From Streptomyces sparsogenes (GTDB taxonomy: Bacteria > Actinomycetota > Actinomycetes > Streptomycetales > Streptomycetaceae), in assembly GCF_001704635.1 (NCBI RefSeq), contig NZ_MAXF01000126.1, forward strand, positions 1-64,000: a DNA stretch of 64,000 nucleotides, read 5' to 3'. A program made the translations under genes and the position numbers. The notes beneath the pieces are model-generated. The model did no database searches and was not told the origin of the DNA. It saw nothing but the letters and a program-made list of their open reading frames with translations. Positions 26,182-35,786 of this stretch are shown piece after piece (within the stretch, counting starts at the first letter, position 1; each line of letters starts with the position of its first letter).

Positions 26182-27468
26182 ATGACGACGGCATCGGACA
26201 CCAGGAAAGACACCGGGGACATCGTGAGCACGGACACCGCGAACACCGGCACCGCGAGCACCGGCGCCATGAGCACCGACGTCCCACCCACCGGCACCAC
26301 GGGTGTCGTCGAGCGGTGGCGGGCGGTGGCCGCGGCCACGGGCCCGGCCGACCGCGGGGCTGCGGAGGCCGGGGTGCGGCTGGCCTATGACGCGGCCGGG
26401 CTGCCGCGGCCGGAGCGGATCGTGTGGGTCGGCTCCCCGCTGGAGGGCACGGCGGCCGCCCTGCTGCTGGCCGGCCAGGGCGACATCCTGCCGGGGGAGA
26501 TCGCCGACCGGGCGGCCGGCGCGCTGCGCGCGGCCGGGGTCGAGCCGGTGGCGGGCGCGGCGGGCGCGTCCGTGCGCGAGGCGGTGCGCACCCTGCCGTG
26601 GGCGGCGGCCCGACAGCGGCTGCACGCCGCGCTCGGCGGCTCCGGCTGGGCCGAGCGGTGGGCCCTGATGGGGGCGCCGCTGTGGGACACCACCCGCTCC
26701 CTCACCGAGCGCGTCCGGACCGGAGTCGTCGAGGCATTGACGGCACAGCCGGACCAGGGCGGGGAGCAGGACCGGGGCCGGGATCAGGACCAGGACCGGG
26801 ACAGGAGCCGGGCGCGGGACCGGGAGGCGGCCGTCCGGCTCGCCATGCTGGACGCGGTGCTGGGCCAGCACGACGCCCCGTGGCTCGCGGCCGTGGCCGG
26901 GGAAGGCGACGCCGCCGCGGACGCCGGGGAGCCGGCCGGACCGGCCGCGGTGGCGCGGGCCGCCGGCTGGTGGTGGCCGTACGAGACGGCCGTGGTCATC
27001 GCCGAGCGGCCGCTGGAGCTCCACCGCGACGAGGCGGGCCGCCTCGACCGCGGCGACGGACCCGCCCTGGCCTACCCCGACGGCTTCGCGCTGTACGCGT
27101 GGCGGGGCATGCCGGTGCCCGCCGCCTTCCTGGAGCAGCTGTCCCAGCTCACCCCCGAGCGCATCCGCACCGAGGAGAACGCGGAGCTGCGCCGCGTCAT
27201 GCTGGAGCACTACGGCTACGACCGCTATCTCGAGGAGTCCGGGGCGCGGCCGGTGCACCGCGACGAGACCGGGGTGCTGTGGCGCATCGCGATGGCCGGG
27301 GACGAGCCGGTGACGATGGTGGAGGTGGTCAACTCCACGCCCGAGCCGGACGGGACCCACCGCACGTACTGGCTGCGCGTGCCGCCGCGCACCCGTACCG
27401 CCCGGGAGGGCGTCGCCTGGACCTTCGGCCTGGAGGCGGACGGATACGCCCCGGAGCGCGAGACCTGA
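26182..27468 (+). CDS. DUF6745-domain protein
   Basis: 428 aa, function unknown. The N-terminus is a Thr/Ser-rich low-complexity stretch of about 35 residues; a helical domain follows (VERWRAVAAATGPADR, WVGSPLEGTAAALLLAG); the conserved C-terminal part starts near YETAVVIAERPLELHRDEAGRLDR and includes LYAWRGMPVPAAFL, ERIRTEENAELRRVMLEHYGYDRYL and the ending YWLRVPP. A charged QDRGRDQDQDRDRSRARDRE stretch near residue 200 is probably a flexible linker. In-frame GTG 26224 could be an alternative start that would skip part of the low-complexity region. Confidence 0.8.
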   Translation: MTTASDTRKDTGDIVSTDTANTGTASTGAMSTDVPPTGTTGVVERWRAVAAATGPADRGAAEAGVRLAYDAAGLPRPERIVWVGSPLEGTAAALLLAGQGDILPGEIADRAAGALRAAGVEPVAGAAGASVREAVRTLPWAAARQRLHAALGGSGWAERWALMGAPLWDTTRSLTERVRTGVVEALTAQPDQGGEQDRGRDQDQDRDRSRARDREAAVRLAMLDAVLGQHDAPWLAAVAGEGDAAADAGEPAGPAAVARAAGWWWPYETAVVIAERPLELHRDEAGRLDRGDGPALAYPDGFALYAWRGMPVPAAFLEQLSQLTPERIRTEENAELRRVMLEHYGYDRYLEESGARPVHRDETGVLWRIAMAGDEPVTMVEVVNSTPEPDGTHRTYWLRVPPRTRTAREGVAWTFGLEADGYAPERET

Positions 27469-27509
27469 TCCACCGGCGGCCAGCGGCGGGGGGCCGACGG
27501 CGGGCGGTT

Positions 27510-27551
27510 GGCGTCGGTCGGCCGGCGTCGGCCGGCCGGCGTCGGTCGGCG
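27510..27551. repeat. Three tandem 14-base GC repeats
   Basis: GGCGTCGGTCGGCC, GGCGTCGGCCGGCC and GGCGTCGGTCGGCG follow one another between the DUF6745 gene and the chitinase promoter. They could fold into a GC-rich structure that stops transcription of the upstream gene, but no clean stem with T-run is present. Confidence 0.5.
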
Positions 27552-27620
27552 GTTCAAGGCCCCGGGGGGCAGGGGCGGTGGGGGAGCGGCCGGATGAAAC
27601 TGGTCACTCCCCTACAAGGC

Positions 27621-27651
27621 TTGGTCTGGACCTTGACTGGTATAGACCAAG
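27621..27651. promoter_or_regulatory. Tandem DasR-like sites upstream of the chitinase
   Basis: TTGGTCTGGACCTT (27621-27634) and ACTGGTATAGACCAAG (27636-27651) lie side by side 40-70 bases before the chitinase start. The second closely matches the known dre consensus for the GlcNAc-responsive GntR regulator DasR (ACTGGTCTAGACCACT); the first resembles the TGGTCCAGACCT direct repeats of Streptomyces chitinase promoters. Binding would repress the chitinase until amino-sugar phosphates accumulate. Confidence 0.78.
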
Positions 27652-27690
27652 CCGCTTGAGTGTTCTCAAGTCCCCCCTGAAGGAGGAGCC

Positions 27691-28590
27691 TTGAGAGGAA
27701 AACGCATACGGGCCTGTCTCGCGGCCGCCGCGGCCGCCTGCGCTCTTCTGTTTGTCATGCCCATGGCTTCAGCCTCGGCGGCCCCCACGGCCTCCGCGGC
27801 CTGTTCCTATCCGGACTGGGTCGCCGGCAAGTGGTATGTGGCGGGCGACATCGTGAGGTACACCGACGGCAGGTACTACCGCGCCGAACACGACAATCCG
27901 GGCTACGACCCGACCATCAGCACCTGGTACTGGGACCCGTACGACTGCGGCTCCGGAAACCCGAACCCCACCGGCTTCGTGGTGAGCGAGGCCCAGTTCA
28001 ACCAGATGTTCCCGAACCGCAACGGGTTCTACACCTACCGGGGCCTGACCGCCGCCCTGAGCGCCTACCCCGGCTTCGCGAACACCGGCAGCGACACCGT
28101 CAAGAAGCAGGAGGCGGCCGCCTTCCTGGCCAACGTCAGCCACGAGACCGGCGGCCTGGTGCACATCGTGGAGCAGAACCAGGCCAATTACCCGCACTAC
28201 TGCGACTGGAACCGGCCCTACGGCTGCCCGGCGGGCCAGGCCGCGTACTACGGGCGCGGGCCCATCCAGCTCAGCTGGAACTTCAACTACAAGGCGGCGG
28301 GCGACGCGCTCGGCATCGACCTGCTGAACAACCCCTGGCTGGTCGAGCGGGACGCCGCGGTCTCCTGGAAGACCGCCCTGTGGTACTGGAACACCCAGAC
28401 CGGCCCGGGCACCATGACCCCGCACGCCGCGATGGTCAACCAGCGGGGCTTCGGCGAGACCATCCGCAGCATCAACGGCAGCATCGAGTGCAACGGCGGA
28501 AACCCCGGCCAGGTGCAGAGCCGCATCGACGCCTACCGGAGGTTCGTCCAGATCCTCGGAACCACCCCGGGATCCAACCTGAGCTGCTGA
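27691..28590 (+). CDS. Secreted GH19 chitinase with N-terminal chitin-binding domain
   Basis: 299 aa. A Sec signal peptide (KRIRACLAAAAAACALLF, cleavage near ASA-AP at about 31) is followed by a CBM5/12 chitin-binding domain (WVAGKWYVAGDIV to WYWDPYDC, about 38-87) and a GH19 catalytic domain. The catalytic acid is E152 in SHETGG and the base E161 nine residues later, matching the E147/E156 spacing of Streptomyces griseus ChiC; YYGRGPIQLSWNFNY is the family signature. It starts at TTG 27691, supported by a perfect AAGGAGG. DasR-like sites lie upstream. Confidence 0.95.
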   Translation: MRGKRIRACLAAAAAACALLFVMPMASASAAPTASAACSYPDWVAGKWYVAGDIVRYTDGRYYRAEHDNPGYDPTISTWYWDPYDCGSGNPNPTGFVVSEAQFNQMFPNRNGFYTYRGLTAALSAYPGFANTGSDTVKKQEAAAFLANVSHETGGLVHIVEQNQANYPHYCDWNRPYGCPAGQAAYYGRGPIQLSWNFNYKAAGDALGIDLLNNPWLVERDAAVSWKTALWYWNTQTGPGTMTPHAAMVNQRGFGETIRSINGSIECNGGNPGQVQSRIDAYRRFVQILGTTPGSNLSC

Positions 28591-28703
28591 CCCCCGGAAC
28601 AACGTCACCGGTCTCGCGAGTTGTCCAAGCAGCGCGGCGCGCGGCGCCGCGCTGCCACACCGCAGACCGTACGGGGCGATCCGCCCCTTCCTCAGGAGGT
28701 GCC

Positions 28704-29945
28704 GTGACCGGCTCCAGCCACAAACGCGCCCGGCTCGCCGCCGCCCTGCGCCCCGCCGCCTTCGGGGCGGACCCGGCCGGGGAGCGGATGGAGCGCATCC
28801 GCCGGTCGCCGAACTTCTCGGGCGGCGTGTTCGTGAACCCGGTGGGCGCCCGCACCGCGCCGTCCGGCTCCATGCTGAAGTTCCTGCCCACGTACTTCCG
28901 CAAGGAGGAGCGGGTCCGCCGGGCCCCCGCCGCCCCCGTGCCCGTGCACCCCACCACCGTCGCCGACCTCGCCGTGCCGCCCGCCTCCGGGCTGCGGCTG
29001 ACCTGGATGGGGCACTCGACCGTGCTGGCGGAGATCGACGGGCGCCGGGTGCTGTTCGACCCGGTGTGGGGTGAGCGCTGCTCGCCCTTCTCCTTCGCCG
29101 GCCCCAAGCGGGTCCACCCGGTGCCGGTGCCGCTGCGTGCCCTGGGGCCGGTCGACGTGGTGGTGATCTCCCACGACCACTACGACCACCTGGACATGCC
29201 GACCATCCGGGCCCTGGTGCGGACGGAGACGCACTTCGTGGTGCCGCTGGGCGTCGGCGCGCACCTGGAGCGCTGGGGAGTGCCCGAGCGGCGGATGACC
29301 GAGCTGGACTGGCACGAGTCGACGGAGGTGGCCGGGGTGCGGCTCACCGCCACCCCGGCCCGCCACTTCTGCGGCCGCGCCCTGCGCAACACCCAGCACA
29401 CCCTGTGGGCCTCCTGGGTGGTGGCCGGGCCGGAGCACCGGGTCTACCACAGCGGGGACACCGGATACTTCCCCGGCTTCGCGGACATCGGGGAGGCGTA
29501 CGGCCCCTTCGACGCGACCATGATCCAGATCGGTGCCTACAGCGAGTTCTGGCCCGACATCCACATGCTCCCCGAGGAGGGCGTGCGGGCCCACGCCGAC
29601 CTCCAGGGCGGCGAGCCCGGCCGGGGCATCATGCTCCCGATCCACTGGGGCACCTTCAACCTCGCCCCCCACCCGTGGGACGAGCCGGCCGAGGGCACGG
29701 TGACCGCCGCGCGCGCGGCCGGTACACGAGTGGCCGTCCCGCGCCCCGGGGCCCCCTTCGAGCCGGCGGCCGGCCTGCCGCTGGACCCGTGGTGGCGGTC
29801 GATCGCGGCCCGCCCGGCGACGGGCGCGGTGGCCGCTGCCGCGGTCACGCCCCAGGCGCCGGGCCGGGGCGCGCCGACTCCGGGCGGTGGCCCGGGCGAC
29901 CAGCCCGAGGGACCCGGCGCCGCGCTCCCCCTCCCCCAGGCGTAG
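28704..29945 (+). CDS. MBL-fold metallohydrolase (NAPE-PLD/UlaG-like)
   Basis: 413 aa metallo-beta-lactamase-fold protein. The metal motif SHDHYDHLD (H157, H159, D161, H162) is complete, preceded by WMGHSTVLAEIDGRRVLFDP and followed by VYHSGDTGYFPGF and PIHWGTFNL, the pattern of N-acyl-phosphatidylethanolamine phospholipase-type enzymes. GTG 28704 follows CAGGAGGTGCC; upstream sequence in frame reads through the chitinase gene and is not coding. The last 60 residues are Pro/Gly/Ala-rich and probably disordered. Substrate unknown, phosphodiester or amide likely. Confidence 0.88.
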   Translation: MTGSSHKRARLAAALRPAAFGADPAGERMERIRRSPNFSGGVFVNPVGARTAPSGSMLKFLPTYFRKEERVRRAPAAPVPVHPTTVADLAVPPASGLRLTWMGHSTVLAEIDGRRVLFDPVWGERCSPFSFAGPKRVHPVPVPLRALGPVDVVVISHDHYDHLDMPTIRALVRTETHFVVPLGVGAHLERWGVPERRMTELDWHESTEVAGVRLTATPARHFCGRALRNTQHTLWASWVVAGPEHRVYHSGDTGYFPGFADIGEAYGPFDATMIQIGAYSEFWPDIHMLPEEGVRAHADLQGGEPGRGIMLPIHWGTFNLAPHPWDEPAEGTVTAARAAGTRVAVPRPGAPFEPAAGLPLDPWWRSIAARPATGAVAAAAVTPQAPGRGAPTPGGGPGDQPEGPGAALPLPQA

Positions 29946-30038
29946 GGTCCCCGGGGGCCGCGCCCTCGACGGCGCGGCCCCTGTCCTCGCTTCTTTGGTC
30001 CCGGCTCTTGTCGCGGGCATGGCATGCTCGGTTGAATG

Positions 30039-30057
30039 GTTAGGAAAGGTTCCTAAC
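30039..30057. promoter_or_regulatory. Palindrome GTTAGGAA-agg-TTCCTAAC, CsnR-like operator
   Basis: A perfect 8-base inverted repeat with a three-base centre lies 65 bases upstream of the chitosanase start. It matches the known palindrome in front of Streptomyces chitosanase genes bound by the ROK-family repressor CsnR, whose release by chitosan oligosaccharides induces the gene. The csnR gene is not in the window. Confidence 0.78.
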
Positions 30058-30122
30058 GGATCGTCACTGTGACGACGACCCGCGCGCGCCTCCCCCACAG
30101 TCGACAAGGAACGGAGATCCAC

Positions 30123-31007
30123 ATGCCCAAGAGGATCGCCCTCGCGGCCGCCGCCGTCGCCATCCCGGCGGCGCTCGTCCTCATCGGCGTCGGAATCGGC
30201 CAGGCCGCCGACCAGACGCCGACGGTCTCCCACCAGGCCGCGAACCACGCCGGGAAGCAGGCGGCCGGAAAGGCGGAGCGCCGGGCGGCCGCGGTGAAGA
30301 ACCTGGACGATCCCGCCAAGAAGGAGATCGCCATGAAGCTGGTCTCCAGCGCCGAGAACTCCTCGCTGGACTGGCGGGCGCAGTTCAAGTACATCGAGGA
30401 CATAGACGACGGGCGCGGCTACACCGCCGGGATCATAGGCTTCTGCTCGGGCACCGGCGACATGCTCGAACTCGTCGAGTACTACACGCAGGTCAAGCCC
30501 GGAAACGTACTGGCCAAGTACCTGCCGGCGCTGCGCAAGGTCAACGGCAGCGACTCGCACGCCGGTCTCGACCCGGACTTCACCAAGGACTGGAAGACCG
30601 CCGCCAAGGACAAGGCGTTCCAGGACGCCCAGGAACACGAGCGCGACCGGGTCTACTTCAACCCGTCGGTCAGCCGGGGCAAGGCCGACGGGCTGGGCAC
30701 GCTGGGCCAGTTCATCTACTACGACGCGATCGTCATGCACGGCCCCGGTGACAGCAAGTACAGCTTCGGCGGCATCCGCAAGACCGCCATGTCGCGGGCC
30801 AAGACCCCGGCGCAGGGCGGCGACGAGAAGACGTACCTCCACGCCTTCCTGGACGCCCGCAAGAAGGCCATGCAGAGCGAGGAAGCGCACAGCGACACCA
30901 GCCGGGTGGACACCGAGCAGCGGAAGTTCCTCAACGAGGGCAACCTCGGGCTCGAACCCCCGCTGAAGTGGAAGGTGTACGGCGACCCGTACCAGATCGA
31001 CTCCTGA
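30123..31007 (+). CDS. csnA: Secreted GH46 chitosanase
   Basis: 294 aa endo-chitosanase. An N-terminal signal peptide (MPKRIALAAAAVAIPAALVL, cleavage near GQA-AD) precedes a Gln/Lys/Ala-rich linker and the catalytic domain. Catalytic residues are E78 (SSAENSSLDW) and D96 (IDDGRGYTAG); the 18-residue spacing equals that of E22 and D40 in the Streptomyces sp. N174 enzyme. ATG 30123 follows AAGGAACGGAG. It is controlled from a CsnR-like palindrome upstream. Together with the chitinase it degrades fungal or insect wall polymers. Confidence 0.94.
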   Translation: MPKRIALAAAAVAIPAALVLIGVGIGQAADQTPTVSHQAANHAGKQAAGKAERRAAAVKNLDDPAKKEIAMKLVSSAENSSLDWRAQFKYIEDIDDGRGYTAGIIGFCSGTGDMLELVEYYTQVKPGNVLAKYLPALRKVNGSDSHAGLDPDFTKDWKTAAKDKAFQDAQEHERDRVYFNPSVSRGKADGLGTLGQFIYYDAIVMHGPGDSKYSFGGIRKTAMSRAKTPAQGGDEKTYLHAFLDARKKAMQSEEAHSDTSRVDTEQRKFLNEGNLGLEPPLKWKVYGDPYQIDS

Positions 31008-31157
31008 CCCTCCGCCTCGTTCGGTCCGGGCGGTACGACGGCCAAGGCCGCCCGGATCTCCGGCGCTCAAGTGTGGACGGGCGAGCGGCGAGTTGAAGGG
31101 CGCGCCGAGGCGGTCGCGACGTGCGGAGCATCACGTGGGCACCACGACTTTTACACA

Positions 31158-31187
31158 TTGACCATCGTTGTTACCTCCTCCTATATT
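31158..31187 (+). promoter_or_regulatory. Promoter of first small secreted protein
   Basis: TTGACC (31158-31163) and TATATT (31182-31187), separated by 18 bases, form a good housekeeping-type promoter. The same two hexamers with the same spacing precede the second paralogue. Confidence 0.72.
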
Positions 31188-31205
31188 CACGGCGACAACC
31201 ACGCA

Positions 31206-31302
31206 GCACGCAGCCGTGCGGCGCTCAACTCCCTGTCGGAACAGGGCGTTGGCGTGAGCCCCCGGGCACACTGCTTCGCTGTGTTTCTTCTTGGGAAGTG
31301 AC
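31206..31302 (+). other. Conserved structured 5' leader, copy 1
   Basis: The leader carries a small hairpin GCACG-cagc-CGTGC (31206-31219), the string CTCAACTCC, and a 43-base block just before the start codon (31260-31302) beginning CCCCGGGCACACTGCTT. The same order is found before the second paralogue, where the hairpin has different bases but still pairs. This suggests a functional RNA element. Confidence 0.5.
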
Positions 31303-31704
31303 ATGAAGTTCCGCAAGACCCTCAGCGCGTTCGCCGTGGCCGTCGCCGCGGCAGGAGCGTCCCTGCTCACCGCCCCCTCCGCCAGCGCCGCCGACTGGTG
31401 GGACTACCAGATGCACACCAACGACAGCGACCCGGGCGGCCGTGTCCGCTTCAAGATGAACGGCGACGTCGTTGAGCTGTGCGACATCGAGGCGGACGGC
31501 TGGAAGGTCAAGCTGACGATCGTTCACGGCTTCACCGGCAACGTGGTCGACCGCATGGACGTGGGCGGCAACGGCAACTGCGTCACCCACAGCGCCTCCA
31601 ACGGTCACAACCTGACCGAGGGGCAGCACTACTACTTCCAGATCTACCTCAGCAAGGACGGCACCCCGCTGGACTACGACGACTCGTCGGACTGGATCGC
31701 GTAG
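31303..31704 (+). CDS. Small secreted protein of unknown function, copy 1
   Basis: 133 aa. A clear Sec signal peptide (MKFRKTLSAFAVAVAAAGAS, cleavage after SASAA near 29) precedes a mature domain of about 104 residues. Conserved motifs are DPGGRVRFKMNGDVVELCDIEAD and GGNGNCVTHSASNGHNLTEG; the only two mature cysteines could form a disulfide. Similar GRVxFxxxGDxxxxCDxxADG proteins are common in Streptomyces secretomes but have no known role; a beta-sandwich binding protein is plausible. ATG 31303 follows TTGGGAAGTGAC. It has its own promoter, leader and terminator. Confidence 0.85.
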   Translation: MKFRKTLSAFAVAVAAAGASLLTAPSASAADWWDYQMHTNDSDPGGRVRFKMNGDVVELCDIEADGWKVKLTIVHGFTGNVVDRMDVGGNGNCVTHSASNGHNLTEGQHYYFQIYLSKDGTPLDYDDSSDWIA

Positions 31705-31734
31705 CCGGCGCCTCGTCTCCCGATTTCTCTTTGC

Positions 31735-31772
31735 CGATCGGCCCGTCGGAGCTGCCTCCGGCGGGCCGATCG
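31735..31772 (+). terminator. Terminator hairpin after copy 1
   Basis: A 17-base stem, CGATCGGCCCGTCGGAG against CTCCGGCGGGCCGATCG with one G-U pair and a four-base loop, 30 bases after the stop codon. No T-run follows, but stem strength suffices for a Streptomyces terminator. Confidence 0.8.
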
Positions 31773-31837
31773 CCCATGCCCCCTTGCAGGATTTCGTCAT
31801 CGAGGCCGGCCGTGCTCGCAACCATCGGACACAGGAG

Positions 31838-31867
31838 TTGACCATGGTTGTGCCAGCCTCTTATATT
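31838..31867 (+). promoter_or_regulatory. Promoter of second small secreted protein
   Basis: TTGACC (31838-31843) and TATATT (31862-31867) with an 18-base spacer, the same elements and spacing as the first copy. Confidence 0.72.
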
Positions 31868-31888
31868 CCTCGCGGCAACCACTCAGCA

Positions 31889-31986
31889 GGCAAATGTGCC
31901 GCACTCAACTCCGGTGAATGGCAAAGGCGTTGAAAGTGCACATCCCCGGGCACACTGCTTTGCTTTGTTTCCTTTTGGGGAGTGAC
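31889..31986 (+). other. Conserved structured 5' leader, copy 2
   Basis: Hairpin GGCA-aatg-TGCC (31889-31900), then CTCAACTCC, then the 43-base block beginning CCCCGGGCACACTGCTT (31944-31986) ending at the start codon. Order and spacing match copy 1; the hairpin stem differs in sequence but keeps pairing, which argues for structure rather than simple recent duplication. Confidence 0.5.
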
Positions 31987-32385
31987 ATGAAGTTCCGCAG
32001 GACCCTCAGCGCGTTTGCCGTGGCCGTTGCCGCGGCGGGTGTGCCCTTGCTCGGCGCACCCACCGCCGGGGCGGCCACCACCGCTACCTGGGACAATCAG
32101 CTGCACACCAACGACGGCGACCCGGGCGGTCGCGTCCGCTTCAGGGCGAACGGCGACGTCATGGAGCTGTGCGACATCGAGGCCGACGGTTGGAAGGTCA
32201 ACCTGGAGGTCTCTGGCTACCACTATTACGACGCGTTTTCCGTGGGCGGAAACGGAAACTGTGTCACTCACAGTGCCTCGAATGGCCACGACTTGACGGA
32301 GGGCGCGGGCTACTCCATCAAGATTTACCTCAGCAAGTCCGGCCACCCCTACGAGTACGAAGACTCGGCCGTGTTCTGGGCGTAG
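31987..32385 (+). CDS. Small secreted protein of unknown function, copy 2
   Basis: 132 aa, paralogue of the preceding gene. The signal peptide MKFRRTLSAFAVAVAAAG is nearly identical, as are DPGGRVRF, GDVMELCDIEADGWKVNL and VGGNGNCVTHSASNGHDLTEG; the segment between the two cysteines (SGYHYYDAF against VHGFTGNVVDRMD) and the C-terminus differ. The differences sit together, which would fit divergence in partner or ligand. ATG 31987 follows TTTTGGGGAGTGAC. An in-frame ATG at 31918 lies upstream within the leader and is not supported. Confidence 0.85.
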   Translation: MKFRRTLSAFAVAVAAAGVPLLGAPTAGAATTATWDNQLHTNDGDPGGRVRFRANGDVMELCDIEADGWKVNLEVSGYHYYDAFSVGGNGNCVTHSASNGHDLTEGAGYSIKIYLSKSGHPYEYEDSAVFWA

Positions 32386-32407
32386 TCGGCGTCCTCTTTT
32401 CTCTTCT

Positions 32408-32444
32408 GATCGGGCCCGCCGGAGCTGCTCCGGCGGGCCCGATC
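32408..32444 (+). terminator. Terminator hairpin after copy 2
   Basis: A perfect 17-base stem, GATCGGGCCCGCCGGAG with its complement and the three-base loop CTG, 22 bases after the stop. It separates this gene from the convergent hydrolase gene. Confidence 0.85.
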
Positions 32445-32478
32445 GCCCATAGCCGGGGATCGGCGAGGTGCTGGACGT

Positions 32479-33183
32479 TCAGTCCCTTGCCGCGGCCGCC
32501 GCGTCGACCAGCGCCCGCATGACCCGCACGTCCTCCCCGGAATCCGCCTCCGGATGCCACTGCACCCCGAGAGTGAACCCCGAGCCCGGCAGCTCCACCG
32601 CCTCCACCGTCCCGTCCACCGTCGCGTGCGCCGAGACCACCAGCCCCTCGCCGAGGCGGTCCACCGCCTGGTGGTGGTAGGTCGGCACGGACACCGCGTC
32701 CGGCGTGATCCGGGCCAGGAGGGTGCCCGGGACGGGCTTGATCTCGTGGTGTTCGAAGACGCCCGGCGGGCCCACGTGGCCCTCCAGGTGCTGGACGAGC
32801 GTGCCGCCGAGGGCGACGTTCAGGAGTTGCATGCCGCGGCAGATGCCCAGCAGGGGCAGGCCCGCCGCCAGGGCCGCATCGATGAGTGCCAGCTCCCAGG
32901 CGTCCCGTTCCCGCGCGGGCGGGCCCGTGCGTTCGTGGGGTTCGGCGCCGTAGCGGAGGGGCTCGACGTCGGGGCCGCCCGCGATGACCAGGGCGTCGAG
33001 GCGGGAGACCACGGAGGCGGCCGAGGTGGGGGCGTCGTCGGGGGGCAGCAGGGCGGCCAGGCCGCCCGCGCGCTGGACGAGGCGGTGGTATCCGGCCGGG
33101 AGCAGAGCCGCGGGCTGGTGCCAGACGCCCCAGCGGACGGATGACTCCAGGTAGGTGCTGATGCCGATGAGGGGCTTCGACAA
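32479..33183 (-). CDS. Gamma-glutamyl hydrolase, PuuD-like class I glutamine amidotransferase
   Basis: 234 aa. The nucleophile is C115 in LLGICRGMQLLN, and LGVQWHPE gives the catalytic His and Glu, typical of gamma-glutamyl-GABA hydrolase (PuuD). In gamma-glutamylation pathways it removes the glutamyl group from the oxidised product. Its neighbours are the permease, regulator, glutamine-synthetase-like ligase and aldehyde dehydrogenase of the same pathway. TTG 33183 is the only start I could find at the expected N-terminus MSKPLIGIST; no strong ribosome binding site precedes it. Confidence 0.88.
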   Translation of the reverse strand: MSKPLIGISTYLESSVRWGVWHQPAALLPAGYHRLVQRAGGLAALLPPDDAPTSAASVVSRLDALVIAGGPDVEPLRYGAEPHERTGPPARERDAWELALIDAALAAGLPLLGICRGMQLLNVALGGTLVQHLEGHVGPPGVFEHHEIKPVPGTLLARITPDAVSVPTYHHQAVDRLGEGLVVSAHATVDGTVEAVELPGSGFTLGVQWHPEADSGEDVRVMRALVDAAAAARD

Positions 33184-33249
33184 CGGGGGTCCAATCTTTC
33201 GCCGACCGGGTGCTGTCGCCGGTCCGGGTGGTCTCAGTCGCGGGGCAGC

Positions 33250-34746
<1,497 letters not shown>

Positions 34747-34845
34747 GGGTGCTCCTGGTCCACACGAGAGGCGAGGGCAAAGGTTTGGACGCATACCTTT
34801 GCCGTGGTCGGTGTCCCCGCGCAAGACCTCTGCGTAAAACGTGGG

Positions 34846-35694
34846 TCAATCCGTCGTTCGATCCGTCGTTCGATCCGCCGGGCGCGTGCCCTCCCGCGCG
34901 TCGGTCAGGAAGCCGCGCAGCAGCGCCGCCGTGCCCTCGCAGTGCTCCCGCATCACCTCGCGCGCCCCGTCCGCGTCCCCGTCGAGCACCGCCTCGACCA
35001 GCGCCGTGTGCTGGGCCTGCGAGTGCTCCAGGTTGCGCACCAGCAGCGGGATGCGGTCCAGCAGGTCGTTGACGGTGGCGCGGACGGCCGCGTACTGGGC
35101 GGCGAGCGACGGGGAGCCCGCCAGCTCGGCGAGCGTCAGATGGAGCAGCGTGTCCAGCCGCCGGTAGTCGGCGAGCGGGGCGTCCCGGGTCGCGTCGAGG
35201 GCGGCCCGCAGCCGGTCGGCCTGCTCGGCGGTCAGCCCGTGGGCGGCGCACAGCCCGGCCGCGCCCACCTCCAGGACCTCGCGGAAGCGCAGGGTGTCCT
35301 CGACGTCCACCTCCCGGACCCGGCGCAGCAGCGCGTCCCCGCCGGCGGCGGCCGGTTCGGGGCGGGCCCGTACGAAGGTGCCGCCGTAGCGGCCGCGCCG
35401 GCTCTCCACCAGCCCCTGGTCCGCCAGCACCTTCAGCACCTCGCGCAGCGTCACCCGGCTGATGCTCAGCCGCTCGGCCAGCTCCCGCTCGGCCGGGAGC
35501 CGCTCGCCCTCGGGGACCAGGCCGAGACGCAGGATCCGGAGTATCTGCTCCAGCGCCTCCTCGAAGCCGTTGCCGGCCCGCACCGGCCGCAGCACCGGAG
35601 CCAGCCGGTCGCCCGCGCCGCCGCCCCCGGTTCCGCCCGTGCCGCCGTCGGTGGTGGTGCCCGCGGCGCCGCCGCCGCTTCCGTCGCCGTTCAT
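34846..35694 (-). CDS. FadR/GntR-family regulator with FCD domain
   Basis: 282 aa. A winged helix-turn-helix (GLVPEGERLPAERELAERLSISRVTLREVLKVL, about residues 50-105) is followed by an FCD ligand domain of helices with conserved metal-binding histidines (LHLTLAEL, HTALVEAV, REVMREHCEG). It is divergent from the glutamine-synthetase-like gene, with a candidate operator between them, and so most likely represses the amine pathway until the substrate appears. The N-terminal 35 residues are glycine-rich. The C-terminus ends in DRTTDRTTD, made by a 12-base tandem repeat. ATG 35694 is chosen; GTG 35712 is possible. Confidence 0.88.
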   Translation of the reverse strand: MNGDGSGGGAAGTTTDGGTGGTGGGGAGDRLAPVLRPVRAGNGFEEALEQILRILRLGLVPEGERLPAERELAERLSISRVTLREVLKVLADQGLVESRRGRYGGTFVRARPEPAAAGGDALLRRVREVDVEDTLRFREVLEVGAAGLCAAHGLTAEQADRLRAALDATRDAPLADYRRLDTLLHLTLAELAGSPSLAAQYAAVRATVNDLLDRIPLLVRNLEHSQAQHTALVEAVLDGDADGAREVMREHCEGTAALLRGFLTDAREGTRPADRTTDRTTD

Positions 35695-35724
35695 GGAAAC
35701 TTCCGCCCCCACTTCCCAATCAAT

Positions 35725-35740
35725 GGTCTACCGGAATACC
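35725..35740. promoter_or_regulatory. Candidate GntR operator GGTCTACC-GGAATACC
   Basis: An imperfect palindrome (12 of 16 positions pair) centred between the divergent regulator and the glutamine-synthetase-like gene. GGT...ACC half-sites spaced like this are typical of FadR-subfamily GntR regulators. Confidence 0.5.
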
Positions 35741-35786
35741 TTATGGCTCCCGCGGCACCGAGTCGTACCCGACAGGAGGCACCACC

